Below are positions 18,058-26,549 of a stretch of 64,000 nt of DNA, piece after piece. How positions within the stretch are numbered: the first letter of the stretch is position 1; each line of letters begins with the position of its first letter. Source of the stretch: Paracoccus lutimaris (GTDB lineage Bacteria; Pseudomonadota; Alphaproteobacteria; Rhodobacterales; Rhodobacteraceae); contig NZ_QPJL01000017.1 of NCBI RefSeq assembly GCF_003337565.1, forward strand, positions 1 to 64,000. Direction: 5' to 3'. Below the pieces are notes generated by a model. It was not told where the DNA came from. It made no database searches and saw nothing but the letters and a program-made list of their open reading frames with translations. The translations under genes and the position numbers were made by a program.

Positions 18058-20352
18058 TCAGCCGATATCGCGCCGGGGTTTCGCCGGATCGAAGGCAAGA
18101 AGCCGCAGCGCGTTCAGCGTGACAAGGACGGTGGCGCCGGTATCGGCGAGGATGGCAATCCAGAGCCCGGTGATGCCCAAGACCGAAGTGACCAGAAACA
18201 CCGCCTTGAGACCAAGCGCCAGCGCGACGTTCTGGCGGATATTCTGCATCGTCGCGCGTGCGAGCCGGATCAGCGCCGGCACATCCGCCACCCGATCACG
18301 CAGGATGGCGGCATCGGCTGTCTCGAGCGCCACATCGGTGCCCGATCCCATCGCCACGCCGACGCCTGCCTGTTTCAGCGCGGGCGCGTCGTTGATGCCA
18401 TCGCCGATCATCATCGCGCCGCCCTCTGCGGCCATCTCGCGGATGATCCGCAGCTTGTCCTCGGGCATCATCTCGGCGCGATAGGCGATGCCGAGGCCAT
18501 CGGCGATGGCCGCAGCCGTGCGCGGGTTGTCACCGGTCAGGATCGTCGCGCCGATCCCCATCGCCCCGAGTTGGCGGATCGCGTCGGCGGCATCGGCGCG
18601 TGCCTCATCGCGCATGGCGATCAGGCCGAGCGGCTGGTTTTCGCGAAACACCGCGACGACGGTCTTGCCCTCGGCCTCAAGTCCGGCGGCGATGCCAAGC
18701 GTCGCCGCATCGATCCCGGCGACCTCGGCGGCGTGGCGCGGTGACGAGACCCAGGCCCGGCGATCGCCCAGCATGGCCTCGACGCCCTTGCCGAGGATCA
18801 CCCGTGCTTCGCGCGCCGGAAGCGGCGTCACCCCCGCGGCCTCGGCCTTGCGCAGGATGGCCTGCGCCAGCGGGTGGCCGGACCCCGCCTCGACGCCGCC
18901 GGCCACGGCCAGAAGCTCAGCCTCGGACAGGCCGGCGACGGCAAGGATATCGGTGACGACCGGCTGGCCATGGGTCAGCGTGCCGGTCTTGTCGAAGAGG
19001 ACATGGGTGACCTTCGCCGCCGTTTCGATCACGGCGCCCCCTTTCATCAGCAGCCCGCGCCGGGCGCCGCTGGACAGGGCCGAGGCGATCGAGGCCGGCA
19101 CCGAGATCACCAGCGCGCAGGGGCAACCGATCAGCAGCAGCGCCAGCCCGCGATAGATCCAGGTCTCCCAGCTGGCGCCGAAGACCAGCGGCGGCACGAG
19201 GGTGACCAGCATCGCCATGGCGACGATGGCCGGCATGTACCAGCGCGAGAAACGGTCGATGAACCGCTCGGTCGGGGCGCGGGCGTCCTCGGCCTCCTCG
19301 ACGAGGCGGATGATGCGCGAGATGGTGTTGTCGGCAGCCGCCTTGGTCACCCGGACCCGCAGCGCCGCCTCGGTGTTGATCGAGCCGGCAAAGACCTGCT
19401 CGCCCGGCCCGCGGGTCCTGGGCATGCTTTCGCCTGTCACCGGGCTTTCGTCGATGCCGCTGGTGCCTTCGACGATCTCGCCATCGGCTGGGATGCGGTC
19501 GCCCGGGCGCACGAGGACGGTCTGGCCGATCGCCAGCGTCTCGGCCGGAATTTCGATCACGCGACCGGCGGTTTCCACGAAAGCGGTCTTGGGCACCAGC
19601 CGCGCCAGCGCGCGGATGCCGTCGCGGGCCTTGTTGGCGGCCACGCCCTCGAGCATCTCGCCCACGGCGAAAAGAAAGACGACCAGCGCCGCTTCCTCGG
19701 CCGCGCCGATGACCAGCGCACCGCTGGCCGCAATGGTCATCAGGCTTTCGATGGTAAAGGGCTGCCCCATGCGCAGCGCCGCGAAGGCCCGCTTCGCCAC
19801 CGGCGCCACACCGATCAGGCAGGCGGCCACAAAGGCCCAATAGCCCGAGCTTGCCGAGGTCAGCAGTTCGACGCCCCAGGCGACCGCCAGCAGCGCCCCG
19901 GTCAGGATGACCAGCTGCCCCTTGGCGCCGCGATACCAGGGCTTGTCCCGCTCGGCCGGATCGTCGTGAAGGTGAACCGGGCGGTCATGGCCGGCTGCCG
20001 CGTCATGCGCATGGCCGTGGTCAGGGCAATGGCCGCAATCCTGCGCAGCCCCCGTCGCCGGCTCGGCGCTGCCGCGAGCCTCGGTCTCGGGCAGGGGGAA
20101 GGCCGCCTTGCCCGGTGCGGCCCGGTCCTGCGCCGTGATCCCGAAGCCCAGCTTGCGGACCGTATCCTCGATCAGGGCGCCGTCGATGGTGCCCGGCTCA
20201 AGATCCAGCGACAGCCGTTCGGTCATCAGGGCGACCCTTACCCCACTGACGCCGGGCAGACGCTCCAGCGCCCGTGTCACCTTCACCGTGCAGGCCGCGC
20301 AATCCATGCCCGTGACGGTCCATTCCCGCCGTCTGGTTTCCTGTCCCGTCAT
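18058..20352 (-). CDS. zntA: Heavy-metal P1B-type ATPase (Zn/Cd/Pb exporter)
   Basis: This 764-aa pump begins with a heavy-metal-associated domain (VTGMDCAACTVKV), followed by a His/Cys-rich stretch (CGHCPDHGHAHD ... HLHDD). Six or more membrane segments follow, with the CPC metal motif in GCPCALVISVPA, the phosphorylation site DKTGTLTHG, the SGHPLAQAIL histidine-proline motif and MIGDGINDAPAL. CPC plus the His-rich region and a ZntR/CadR-like regulator point to Zn, Cd or Pb export rather than Cu. The start MTGQETRR follows the promoter; an upstream in-frame ATG would overlap the promoter itself. Confidence 0.9.
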   Translation of the reverse strand: MTGQETRRREWTVTGMDCAACTVKVTRALERLPGVSGVRVALMTERLSLDLEPGTIDGALIEDTVRKLGFGITAQDRAAPGKAAFPLPETEARGSAEPATGAAQDCGHCPDHGHAHDAAAGHDRPVHLHDDPAERDKPWYRGAKGQLVILTGALLAVAWGVELLTSASSGYWAFVAACLIGVAPVAKRAFAALRMGQPFTIESLMTIAASGALVIGAAEEAALVVFLFAVGEMLEGVAANKARDGIRALARLVPKTAFVETAGRVIEIPAETLAIGQTVLVRPGDRIPADGEIVEGTSGIDESPVTGESMPRTRGPGEQVFAGSINTEAALRVRVTKAAADNTISRIIRLVEEAEDARAPTERFIDRFSRWYMPAIVAMAMLVTLVPPLVFGASWETWIYRGLALLLIGCPCALVISVPASIASALSSGARRGLLMKGGAVIETAAKVTHVLFDKTGTLTHGQPVVTDILAVAGLSEAELLAVAGGVEAGSGHPLAQAILRKAEAAGVTPLPAREARVILGKGVEAMLGDRRAWVSSPRHAAEVAGIDAATLGIAAGLEAEGKTVVAVFRENQPLGLIAMRDEARADAADAIRQLGAMGIGATILTGDNPRTAAAIADGLGIAYRAEMMPEDKLRIIREMAAEGGAMMIGDGINDAPALKQAGVGVAMGSGTDVALETADAAILRDRVADVPALIRLARATMQNIRQNVALALGLKAVFLVTSVLGITGLWIAILADTGATVLVTLNALRLLAFDPAKPRRDIG

Positions 20353-20408
20353 CGCCACTCTCCCGGATCGCGAAGGGGTCCGCCGATCCTTGTCTGCTTC
20401 GATTCGAG

Positions 20409-20439
20409 GATGTAAGTGCTCTAGCAACTAGAGGTTCAA
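20409..20439 (-). promoter_or_regulatory. MerR-type promoter/operator for the metal ATPase
   Basis: Read on the minus strand, a -35 TTGAAC (20434-20439) and a -10 TACATC (20409-20414) are separated by 19 bp. That spacer contains the dyad CTCTAG-TTG-CTAGAG (20419-20433). An overlong 19-20 bp spacer with a central dyad is the hallmark of promoters that MerR-family activators untwist. The regulator gene begins 11 bp away on the other strand. Confidence 0.88.
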
Positions 20440-20449
20440 GGGGGTTCGG

Positions 20450-20890
20450 ATGCTTTCGATCGGAAAATTGAGCAAGGCAACCGGCGTCAAGGTGCCCACC
20501 ATCCGGTATTACGAGCAGATCGGCCTGCTGCCCGAGCCCGGCCGCACCTCGGGCAATCAGCGGCTTTATGATCGGCCGACGCAGGAGCGCCTTGCCTTCA
20601 TACGCCATGCCCGCGACCTTGGCTTTCCGCTGGAGTCGATCCGCGAGCTGCTCAGCCTGTCCGACAGTCCCGACCAGTCCTGCGCCGCTGCCGACGAAAT
20701 CGCGGGCCGCCAGCTTGCCGCCGTCAACGCGCGGATCGCCCGGCTGAGCGCCCTGCGCGACGAGCTGGAGCGCATGCTGCACCAATGCGCCAGCGGCACC
20801 ATCGCCGGCTGCCGCGTGATCGAGGTGCTGGGAAATCACGAACTTTGCGCACATGACCACAGGGAGGTGGACGCGGATGACGCGCCATAG
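20450..20890 (+). CDS. MerR-family metal-responsive regulator (ZntR/CadR/PbrR-like)
   Basis: This 146-aa protein opens with the MerR helix-turn-helix (IGKLSKATGVKVPTIRYYEQ, then GLLPEPGRT). It continues with the dimerisation helix and ends with a metal-loop region: Cys in DQSCAAAD, then QCASGTIAGCRVIE. The two cysteines around ASGTIAG resemble the ZntR/CadR loop. The His-containing tail (CAHDHREVDADD) may add ligands. It is divergent from the P-type ATPase with a classic operator between, so it likely activates that pump on metal binding. Confidence 0.9.
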   Translation: MLSIGKLSKATGVKVPTIRYYEQIGLLPEPGRTSGNQRLYDRPTQERLAFIRHARDLGFPLESIRELLSLSDSPDQSCAAADEIAGRQLAAVNARIARLSALRDELERMLHQCASGTIAGCRVIEVLGNHELCAHDHREVDADDAP

Positions 20891-21168
20891 GCCCTGCTGG
20901 CCTCGTCCGCATCGGCCAGCCGGACATTTGCGGTCGCGATCCCATGCCGGCGGCGCGGATCTGCGGGGCGATGCGGAAGTGCTTTCTCTGGCAGGAAGAA
21001 TAGGCTACGAGCGGCGAAACTTTCAGATTGCCGGCCGGGCCTTGCCCGCGGCGGCGCCAGGGTCCCCCGTTGCCGGGGCTTCGCGGAAAGCTGGGGATAA
21101 CTGCGGCGGACGGAATGCGGGACAGGACCTTGCAGCACGATAACCCCTCACACTGGCCCAAGGACGAC
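20891..21168 (+). other. 278-bp gap upstream of bioM
   Basis: There is no convincing gene. The segment is GC-rich and can form several local hairpins. I looked for a BioR box and cobalamin-type riboswitch landmarks and found neither. It presumably holds the promoter and leader for the biotin transporter operon. Confidence 0.4.
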
Positions 21169-21939
21169 ATGACCCCGAAAGCCGAGCGCGCGCGGTCTGG
21201 GGGGCAGGCTGCCCGGACGGCGGTCGAGATCGTCCTTGACCATGCCGGCTATGCCATCGAGGGCAAGCCGGTCCTGCGGGATCTGAGCTTTGCGGTTGCG
21301 GTCGACCGGCTGGGCGTGGTCGGGCGCAATGGCTCGGGCAAGTCTACGCTGGCGCGGCTGGTCGCCGGGCTGATCGCCCCCGGCGAGGGCAGCTGCCGGG
21401 TCAATGGCCTTGATCTGGCCCGCGACCGCAAATCCGCCCCGCGCGAGGTCGGCATCCTGTTCCAGAACCCCGACCACCAGCTGATCTTTCCCACCGTGCT
21501 TGAGGAAATGATGTTCGGCCTGCGCCAGCGCGGCCAAAGCCGCAGCGATGCCGAGGCGGGCGCGCGCCGGGTGCTGGCCAATTTTGGCAAGGATCACTGG
21601 ACTGACGCCTCGGTCGTCAGCCTGTCGCAGGGGCAAAAGCACCTGCTTTGCCTGATGGCGGTGGTGGCGATGGCGCCAAGGCTGCTGATTCTGGACGAGC
21701 CCTTTGCCGGGCTGGATGCACCGACCCGGACCCAGCTGCGCCGCTATCTGGATCTATATGACGGTGCGGTGCTGCATATCTCGCATGATCCGGCCGATTT
21801 CGCCGGCTATGACGCGATGTTCTGGCTGGATCAGGGCCAGATCCGCGCATCCGGCACCCCCGAGACGGTGCTGGCCGGCTATACCAAGGAAATGACGCGA
21901 CTGGGGGCCGAGGATGATATCTCTGACCTCGCCGGTTAG
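21169..21939 (+). CDS. bioM: Biotin ECF transporter ATPase BioM
   Basis: This 256-aa ABC ATPase has Walker A GRNGSGKSTLARL, a Q-loop in FQNPDHQLIFPTV, the signature VVSLSQGQKHLLC, Walker B LLILDEPFAGLD and a switch histidine in LHISHDP. The Q-loop FQNPDHQL is typical of energy-coupling-factor ATPases. AAGGA precedes the ATG at 21169, which was preferred over an upstream in-frame start. Its end overlaps bioN by 26 bp, and bioY follows, giving the complete bioMNY module for ATP-driven biotin uptake. Confidence 0.9.
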   Translation: MTPKAERARSGGQAARTAVEIVLDHAGYAIEGKPVLRDLSFAVAVDRLGVVGRNGSGKSTLARLVAGLIAPGEGSCRVNGLDLARDRKSAPREVGILFQNPDHQLIFPTVLEEMMFGLRQRGQSRSDAEAGARRVLANFGKDHWTDASVVSLSQGQKHLLCLMAVVAMAPRLLILDEPFAGLDAPTRTQLRRYLDLYDGAVLHISHDPADFAGYDAMFWLDQGQIRASGTPETVLAGYTKEMTRLGAEDDISDLAG

Positions 21940-22525
21940 GACCCGCGCCCATGGCTGGCCAGCGGGCGCCAAGCTGCTGGCGCTGTGCCTGGCCACGCTG
22001 GTGCTGTTTCTGATCGAAAACCCGGTCCTGCATCTGGCGGTGCTGGCGCTGGTGCTGCTGGCCTATCGGTTGCCGGGGCCGGTGTTTTTCCGCGCCGGCA
22101 TGTCGCGGCTGTGGATCCTGTGGCCCTTTGTCGTGGTCGTGCTGATCTGGCACATGCTGACCGACGAGCCGGTCACGGGCATGGTGATCGTTTTGCGCAT
22201 GGTCTCGGTCGTGGGGCTGGCGAACCTTGTCACCATGACCACCCGCCTGACCGAGATGACCGACCTGATCCACCGCCTGCTGGCGCCGCTGCGCCGGCTG
22301 GGGCTGCGGACCGACGCGCTGGAGCTGGCCATGGCGCTGGTCATCCGCGCCACGCCGGCGCTTTTGGACAAGGGGCACAATCTGCGCGACGCCTGGCGCG
22401 CCCGGACGCATCGCCGCCCGTCATGGCGGATCGTGCTGCCCTTTACGCTTTTGGCCATCGATGATGCCGAACACCTCGCCGAGGCCCTGCGGGCGCGCGG
22501 CGCAATCACGAATGAAAGGGAGTAA
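21914..22525 (+). CDS. bioN: Biotin ECF transporter transmembrane protein BioN
   Basis: This 203-aa membrane protein is of the CbiQ/EcfT type: hydrophobic segments at about residues 20-60 and 70-95, then a cytoplasmic coupling region with ALRARGAI near the C-terminus, a variant of the A-R-G EcfT coupling motif. It bridges the BioM ATPase and the BioY substrate-binding subunit. It overlaps bioM by 26 bp and ends 1 bp before bioY. Confidence 0.87.
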   Translation: MISLTSPVRTRAHGWPAGAKLLALCLATLVLFLIENPVLHLAVLALVLLAYRLPGPVFFRAGMSRLWILWPFVVVVLIWHMLTDEPVTGMVIVLRMVSVVGLANLVTMTTRLTEMTDLIHRLLAPLRRLGLRTDALELAMALVIRATPALLDKGHNLRDAWRARTHRRPSWRIVLPFTLLAIDDAEHLAEALRARGAITNERE

Positions 22526-22526
22526 T

Positions 22527-23072
22527 ATGGAAAAGAACATCGCCTATATCGCGCTGTTTGCGGCGCTGATCGCGGTTCTGGGGCTGATCCCCAAGATCAC
22601 GCTGGCCTTTGGTGTGCCGATCACCGCGCAAAGCCTGGGCGTCATGCTGTGCGGCACGGTGCTGGGGGCGAAACGGGGGGCGCTGGCGGTGCTGCTGTTT
22701 CTGGGGCTGGTGGCCATCGGACTGCCGCTGCTGGCGGGCGGACGCGGCGGCCTTGGGGTCTTTGCCTCGCCCACGGTGGGCTTTCTGATCGGCTTTCCGG
22801 TCGCGGCCTTCGTCACCGGCTGGATCACCGAGAACTGGCGCCGCGCCCCGGTCGGGATCGCGGCGGGTGTCGCGGCCGTCATCGGCGGGATCGTCGTACT
22901 TTATGCCTTTGGCATCGTTGGCATGTCGGTCGTGATGGGCAAGACCCTGTCCGAGGCGGCGATGCTGGTCACGGCCTTTATCCCCGGCGACCTGCTCAAG
23001 GCCGGAATCGCGGGCATGCTGACCTCGTCGCTGGTCAAGGCGCGCCCGGGCAGCGTGCTGTCACGCTCATGA
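22527..23072 (+). CDS. bioY: Biotin transporter substrate-binding subunit BioY
   Basis: This 181-aa integral membrane protein has the BioY pattern: PITAQSLGVMLCGTVLGAKRGA, GLPLLAGGRGGLGVFASPT, and FIPGDLLKAGIAG near the C-terminus. BioY is the S-component that binds biotin with high affinity. AAAGGGAG precedes the ATG at 22527. Its stop overlaps the start of the nitroreductase gene (ATGA), so that enzyme is probably co-translated. Confidence 0.92.
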   Translation: MEKNIAYIALFAALIAVLGLIPKITLAFGVPITAQSLGVMLCGTVLGAKRGALAVLLFLGLVAIGLPLLAGGRGGLGVFASPTVGFLIGFPVAAFVTGWITENWRRAPVGIAAGVAAVIGGIVVLYAFGIVGMSVVMGKTLSEAAMLVTAFIPGDLLKAGIAGMLTSSLVKARPGSVLSRS

Positions 23073-23758
23073 CGCTGACGCCGGTCGAGGAGACGCTTTT
23101 CGGCCGGCGCTCGGTCCGGGCCTATCTGGGGACGCCCGTTCCCCGACCCGATATCGAGCGCATCTGCCGCGCCGCGCGCACTGCGCCCAGCGGCGCGAAT
23201 TTGCAGCCGGGGGCGTTTCACGTCCTGACCGGTGACGCGCTGGCGGGCCTCTCCCGCGCGCTGCTTGCGGCCATCGAGGCTGGCGCGCCGGTCGCGGCCG
23301 AATATTCCTATTTCCCGGATCCGATGCCGCCCGAGCTGAAGGCCCGCCAGCGCGCGGCCGGCTATGCGCTTTATGCGGCCCTTGGCATCCCTCGGCGCGA
23401 TTTGCAGGCCCGGCGCGCGCAATTTGACCGCAATTACGCGTTTTTCGACGCGCCGGTAGGCATCGTCGTGACCATCGACCGGCAGATGGGCGCGGGTTGC
23501 TTCATGGATCTGGGCATGGCGCTGATGGCCTTTCAGCTTGCCGCCGAAGGTCTGGGCTATGCGACCAGCGGCATTGGCGCGCTGGCGAATTACGGCCCCG
23601 TGGCGCATGCGCATCTGAACCTTCCGGCGGATGAAATGGTCGTCTGCGGGCTGGCCCTTGGCAGGCCCGACCACGCCGACCCGGTGAACGGTTTTCGCAC
23701 CGAGCGCGCAGAGCTGGGGGCCTATACCCGCTTTTACGGCTTTACCGGGGAAAGCTAA
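23069..23758 (+). CDS. Nitroreductase-family flavoprotein
   Basis: This 229-aa protein has the FMN-binding start RRSVRAYLGTPVPRPDIERI and ARTAPSGANLQPGAFHVL, with the later AEGLGYATSGIGALANY. This is the oxygen-insensitive NAD(P)H nitroreductase fold. The physiological substrate is unknown. The ATG overlaps the bioY stop by 4 bp, so it is co-expressed with the biotin transporter. Its 3' end overlaps the convergent thiolase gene by 17 bp. It is not obviously BluB, lacking that family's N-terminal pattern. Confidence 0.85.
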   Translation: MTLTPVEETLFGRRSVRAYLGTPVPRPDIERICRAARTAPSGANLQPGAFHVLTGDALAGLSRALLAAIEAGAPVAAEYSYFPDPMPPELKARQRAAGYALYAALGIPRRDLQARRAQFDRNYAFFDAPVGIVVTIDRQMGAGCFMDLGMALMAFQLAAEGLGYATSGIGALANYGPVAHAHLNLPADEMVVCGLALGRPDHADPVNGFRTERAELGAYTRFYGFTGES

Positions 23759-24854
23759 GGACCAGCGCCGTGCCGATCCCGCCCGCCGCCGCGATGGCCG
23801 CAAGCCCCGCGCCGCCGCTGGCTCGCAATTCGTGATATAGCCGCACCGCCAGCACCGCGCCCGAGGCCCCGATCGGATGCCCCCGCGCCAGCGACCCGCC
23901 GCCCAGGTTCATCACCGCCGGATCAAGCCCGGCCAGCCGCTGGCAGGCGATGGCCTGCACCGCGAATGCCTCCATCACCTCGCTGCGCGCAAGGTCCGTG
24001 GCGCGCAGCCCGGCGCCGGCCAGCGCCCGGGCGATAGCTGCGACCGGCGCGGTGCCGGGCATCGCCGGATCGTCGCCCAGCGTCGCGCCGCCGATCAGTT
24101 CGACCGCATCGAACCCGCGCGCCCGCGCCACCCGTTCCGAGACAAGGACACAGAACGCCGCGCCATCGGCGGCCACCGACATATTGGCGGCGGTGATGTC
24201 GCCCGTGACAATCTGCGCGCGGGCGGTCAGGCGCGGGCCAAGCGCGCGGGCAAAGGCATCCTGCCCGAGGCCCGCGATGGGGGTGATTTCGGCACAGAGC
24301 CGCGGGGCGGCGGCCAGCGCCTTGCGGTGGCTTTCGACCGCCCAGGCGTCCTGTTCGGCCCGCGAGATGTTCATGCGGCGGCCAAGGGCATCGGCGGCCT
24401 CGGCCATGTCGGGGTCGCGATCCGGAAAGGGGCTGAAGGGCGGCGCGTCATAGGCTTCGGGCGCGCGCCCGTCTGGATGGGTGCGCAGACGCAGGGGCCT
24501 GCGCGAATAGCTTTCCGCCCCGCCCGCGACGACGATATCGTGCTGTCCGGCGCGGATCATCGCCGCGCCCAGCAAAAGCGCATCCAGCCCCCCGGCGCAT
24601 TGCCGGTCGATGCTGAGACCGGCGACCCCCAGCGGCAATCCCGCCGCAAGGGCCGCCAGCCGTGCCGGGTTGCCGCCCGCCCCCAGCGCGTTCGACAAGA
24701 TCAGCTCACCCACCCAGGCGCGCTTGATGCCCGCATCCAGCAGCGTCTGCAAAATGACCGGCGCGGCCAGATCATGCAGGGCCAGCGCGGCCAGCGCGCC
24801 GCCCCTTGGGGCGATGGCGCTGCGCCGGGCCGAGACCAGAAACACCCGGCTCAT
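23742..24854 (-). CDS. Thiolase-family protein lacking canonical second catalytic cysteine
   Basis: This 370-aa protein is thiolase-like. DRQCAGGLDALLLGA supplies the acyl-accepting cysteine (about residue 84), and GGSLARGHPIGASGA the histidine motif. Two family-conserved sites depart: the usual NEAFA is MEAFA, and the C-terminal C-x-G-G-G segment reads IAAAGGIGTAL, with no cysteine. It is therefore either a non-decarboxylating or otherwise altered thiolase, or a non-catalytic homologue. It overlaps the acyl-CoA ligase upstream by 4 bp, forming a two-gene unit converging on the bioMNY operon. Confidence 0.8.
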   Translation of the reverse strand: MSRVFLVSARRSAIAPRGGALAALALHDLAAPVILQTLLDAGIKRAWVGELILSNALGAGGNPARLAALAAGLPLGVAGLSIDRQCAGGLDALLLGAAMIRAGQHDIVVAGGAESYSRRPLRLRTHPDGRAPEAYDAPPFSPFPDRDPDMAEAADALGRRMNISRAEQDAWAVESHRKALAAAPRLCAEITPIAGLGQDAFARALGPRLTARAQIVTGDITAANMSVAADGAAFCVLVSERVARARGFDAVELIGGATLGDDPAMPGTAPVAAIARALAGAGLRATDLARSEVMEAFAVQAIACQRLAGLDPAVMNLGGGSLARGHPIGASGAVLAVRLYHELRASGGAGLAAIAAAGGIGTALVLSFPR

Positions 24855-26044
24855 GACATCGCCCCGATCTGCGCCGCGAGCGTAATCAGGTCGGGCTTGC
24901 CGCTGTCCAGCATCGGCAGGCGGGGCAGGAACAGCACCCGTCGCGGCGTTGATGCCGGCCCAAGATGTTCGCGGCAGGATTGCCGGATCGCCCCGGCATC
25001 GCCCAGGCCCTCGATCGCCGCGATCAGGGCATGGCCGCGCATCCGGTCGGGCAGGGCAAGGACCGCGCATTGGCTGATGCCGGGCAGGGTCAGCAGATGC
25101 GCCTCGATCGCTTCGGGAAAGACGTTCTGATCGGCGACCGTGACCATGCGGTTGCGGCGGCCAAGCAGGTAAAGATGGCCCTGTGCGTCAAGCTTGCCCA
25201 ACTCACCCACGGTCAGAAAGTCGTCCTGCCAGCGGGTGTCGTCCGAATTCCCCTCGGCATAGCGCAGGAACAGATAGGGGCTTTTGACCCAGATCTCGCC
25301 GGGGCCGTCGGTCTTTTGGCCCTGGGTGTCGCGGATCTGAATCTGGACGCCCGGATAAGCGCGCCCGACCGAGCCCGGGGGCGTATCCGCATCCGACAGG
25401 GTGATGAAGCTGGTTTCGGCCGCGCCATAGAATTCGCGGATGCGGGCGGTGGGGCACAGCGCCGCGATTGCCTGCAAGGTCGGCGCGTCAAGCTTGCCGC
25501 CGCCGCAGAACACATGGCGCAGCCCGGGCAGGGGCTGCGCATCCGGTCCACGCGCGGCGGCGGCCAGCAGGCGCAGCTGCGCCGGGCTGCAATAAAGCAC
25601 GCTGGCCGCATGCTCGCGCAACTGCCGCAGTTGCGCGGCGGGCGCGGCGCCATGCAGGTCGATCAGCCCTGCGCCCAGATGCATCGCCTCGACCGCCGCA
25701 TAGGCGCAGAGCGAACTGGCAAGGCTGCCAAGGATCGCGTAGCGGTCGGAGGGCGCAAGATCGAAACCATGCCGGTTCGTCCGAAAGCTCTGGATCCATG
25801 AATCCTGGGTTCTGAGAATGCGTTTGGGCTGTCCGGTCGATCCCGAAGTCTGCCAGCAAAGCAATGCACCGTCGCCCGGCTGGGTGGCCAGCGGTGCGAT
25901 CCGCAAGGCCGGGCCGGCGCAGATAGCAAGGGATTGCCCTTTTCCGATCAGCGCCGCCATTTCGGCAAGAAGAACGGCATTCCCGCTGCCGGCTGGCCCG
26001 CGCAGCGCGAAATCGCCGTGCAAACGGAAACGGTGCTGCGCCAT
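24851..26044 (-). CDS. Short AMP-forming acyl-CoA ligase
   Basis: This 397-aa protein belongs to the adenylate-forming superfamily. The P-loop is WQTSGSTGQPKRILR at only about residue 65, then EFYGAAETSFITL (A5), TVGELGKLDAQGHLYLLGRR (A7/A8) and a terminal SGKPD with the A10-like lysine. Ordinary acyl-CoA synthetases have about 100 more residues before the P-loop, so this member is N-terminally short. AAGGAG precedes the ATG. It is translationally coupled to the thiolase-like gene. Position beside bioMNY raises a link with biotin or its precursors, but substrate cannot be read. Confidence 0.8.
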   Translation of the reverse strand: MAQHRFRLHGDFALRGPAGSGNAVLLAEMAALIGKGQSLAICAGPALRIAPLATQPGDGALLCWQTSGSTGQPKRILRTQDSWIQSFRTNRHGFDLAPSDRYAILGSLASSLCAYAAVEAMHLGAGLIDLHGAAPAAQLRQLREHAASVLYCSPAQLRLLAAAARGPDAQPLPGLRHVFCGGGKLDAPTLQAIAALCPTARIREFYGAAETSFITLSDADTPPGSVGRAYPGVQIQIRDTQGQKTDGPGEIWVKSPYLFLRYAEGNSDDTRWQDDFLTVGELGKLDAQGHLYLLGRRNRMVTVADQNVFPEAIEAHLLTLPGISQCAVLALPDRMRGHALIAAIEGLGDAGAIRQSCREHLGPASTPRRVLFLPRLPMLDSGKPDLITLAAQIGAMS

Positions 26045-26089
26045 GCCCTTGCGCTCCTTGCTGTCGTCCGGCCCCACGCGAGGGCCGTC

Positions 26090-26500
26090 CAGCAAGCCTT
26101 ATCAGCGCGGGCCGGGCACGACAATTCGCGCGCCGGGCGCTGACCCTGCGCCTGCTTGACGGTGGCGAACTCGGCTTGCGGAAACAGCGGCAGCTTCCTG
26201 TCCCAGCTGCAGTCGTCGCCCAAGATCAGCCCGACCGGGACGCCCAGCTTGCCGGCATAGAGGCCGTAGATCGCCGGCTCGCCGCAGGGCTGGCCATTCA
26301 CCCTGACCTCGCGAAAGGCGAGGCAGTTGGTGGTATGGGCCAGCACGCCGCCGCGCCCGGCCATCGAATGATGCCCCAGCATGACCGTCAGGTCGACATT
26401 GCCCTCCAGCCCGCAGACCATGTTCATCGGCTTGGGCTTGCCGAGGATCAGATCGGCGGCCGGATGCAGGTTCTGAGGCAGGATATCGCCCAGGCGCCGA
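26090..26500 (-). pseudogene. M55 D-aminopeptidase (DppA-like) remnant
   Basis: Minus-strand reading gives a convincing piece of an M55 D-aminopeptidase: ILPQNLHPAADLILGKPKPM then NMVCGLEGNVD, VMLGHHSMAGRGGVLAHT, REVRVNGQPCGEPAIYGLYA, KLGVPVGLILGDD. The N-terminal metal-binding third is absent, and the frame runs into another just upstream (26500-26540), so this is a fragment left by deletion. The C-terminal end is also shortened before the acyl-CoA ligase gene. Confidence 0.65.
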
Positions 26501-26549
26501 CACCGATGGCGCGCGAGGCATCGACATAGACCGAGCGCTTCAGCTGCAA

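Noticed and set aside
20891..21168. Possible riboswitch upstream of bioMNY
   Set aside because: I looked for cobalamin-type landmarks and a BioR box; the GGGGATAACTGCGG stretch does not fit either.
23069..23758. BluB (dimethylbenzimidazole synthase) for the nitroreductase
   Set aside because: The N-terminal pattern and length fit a general nitroreductase better, and no cobalamin genes are nearby.
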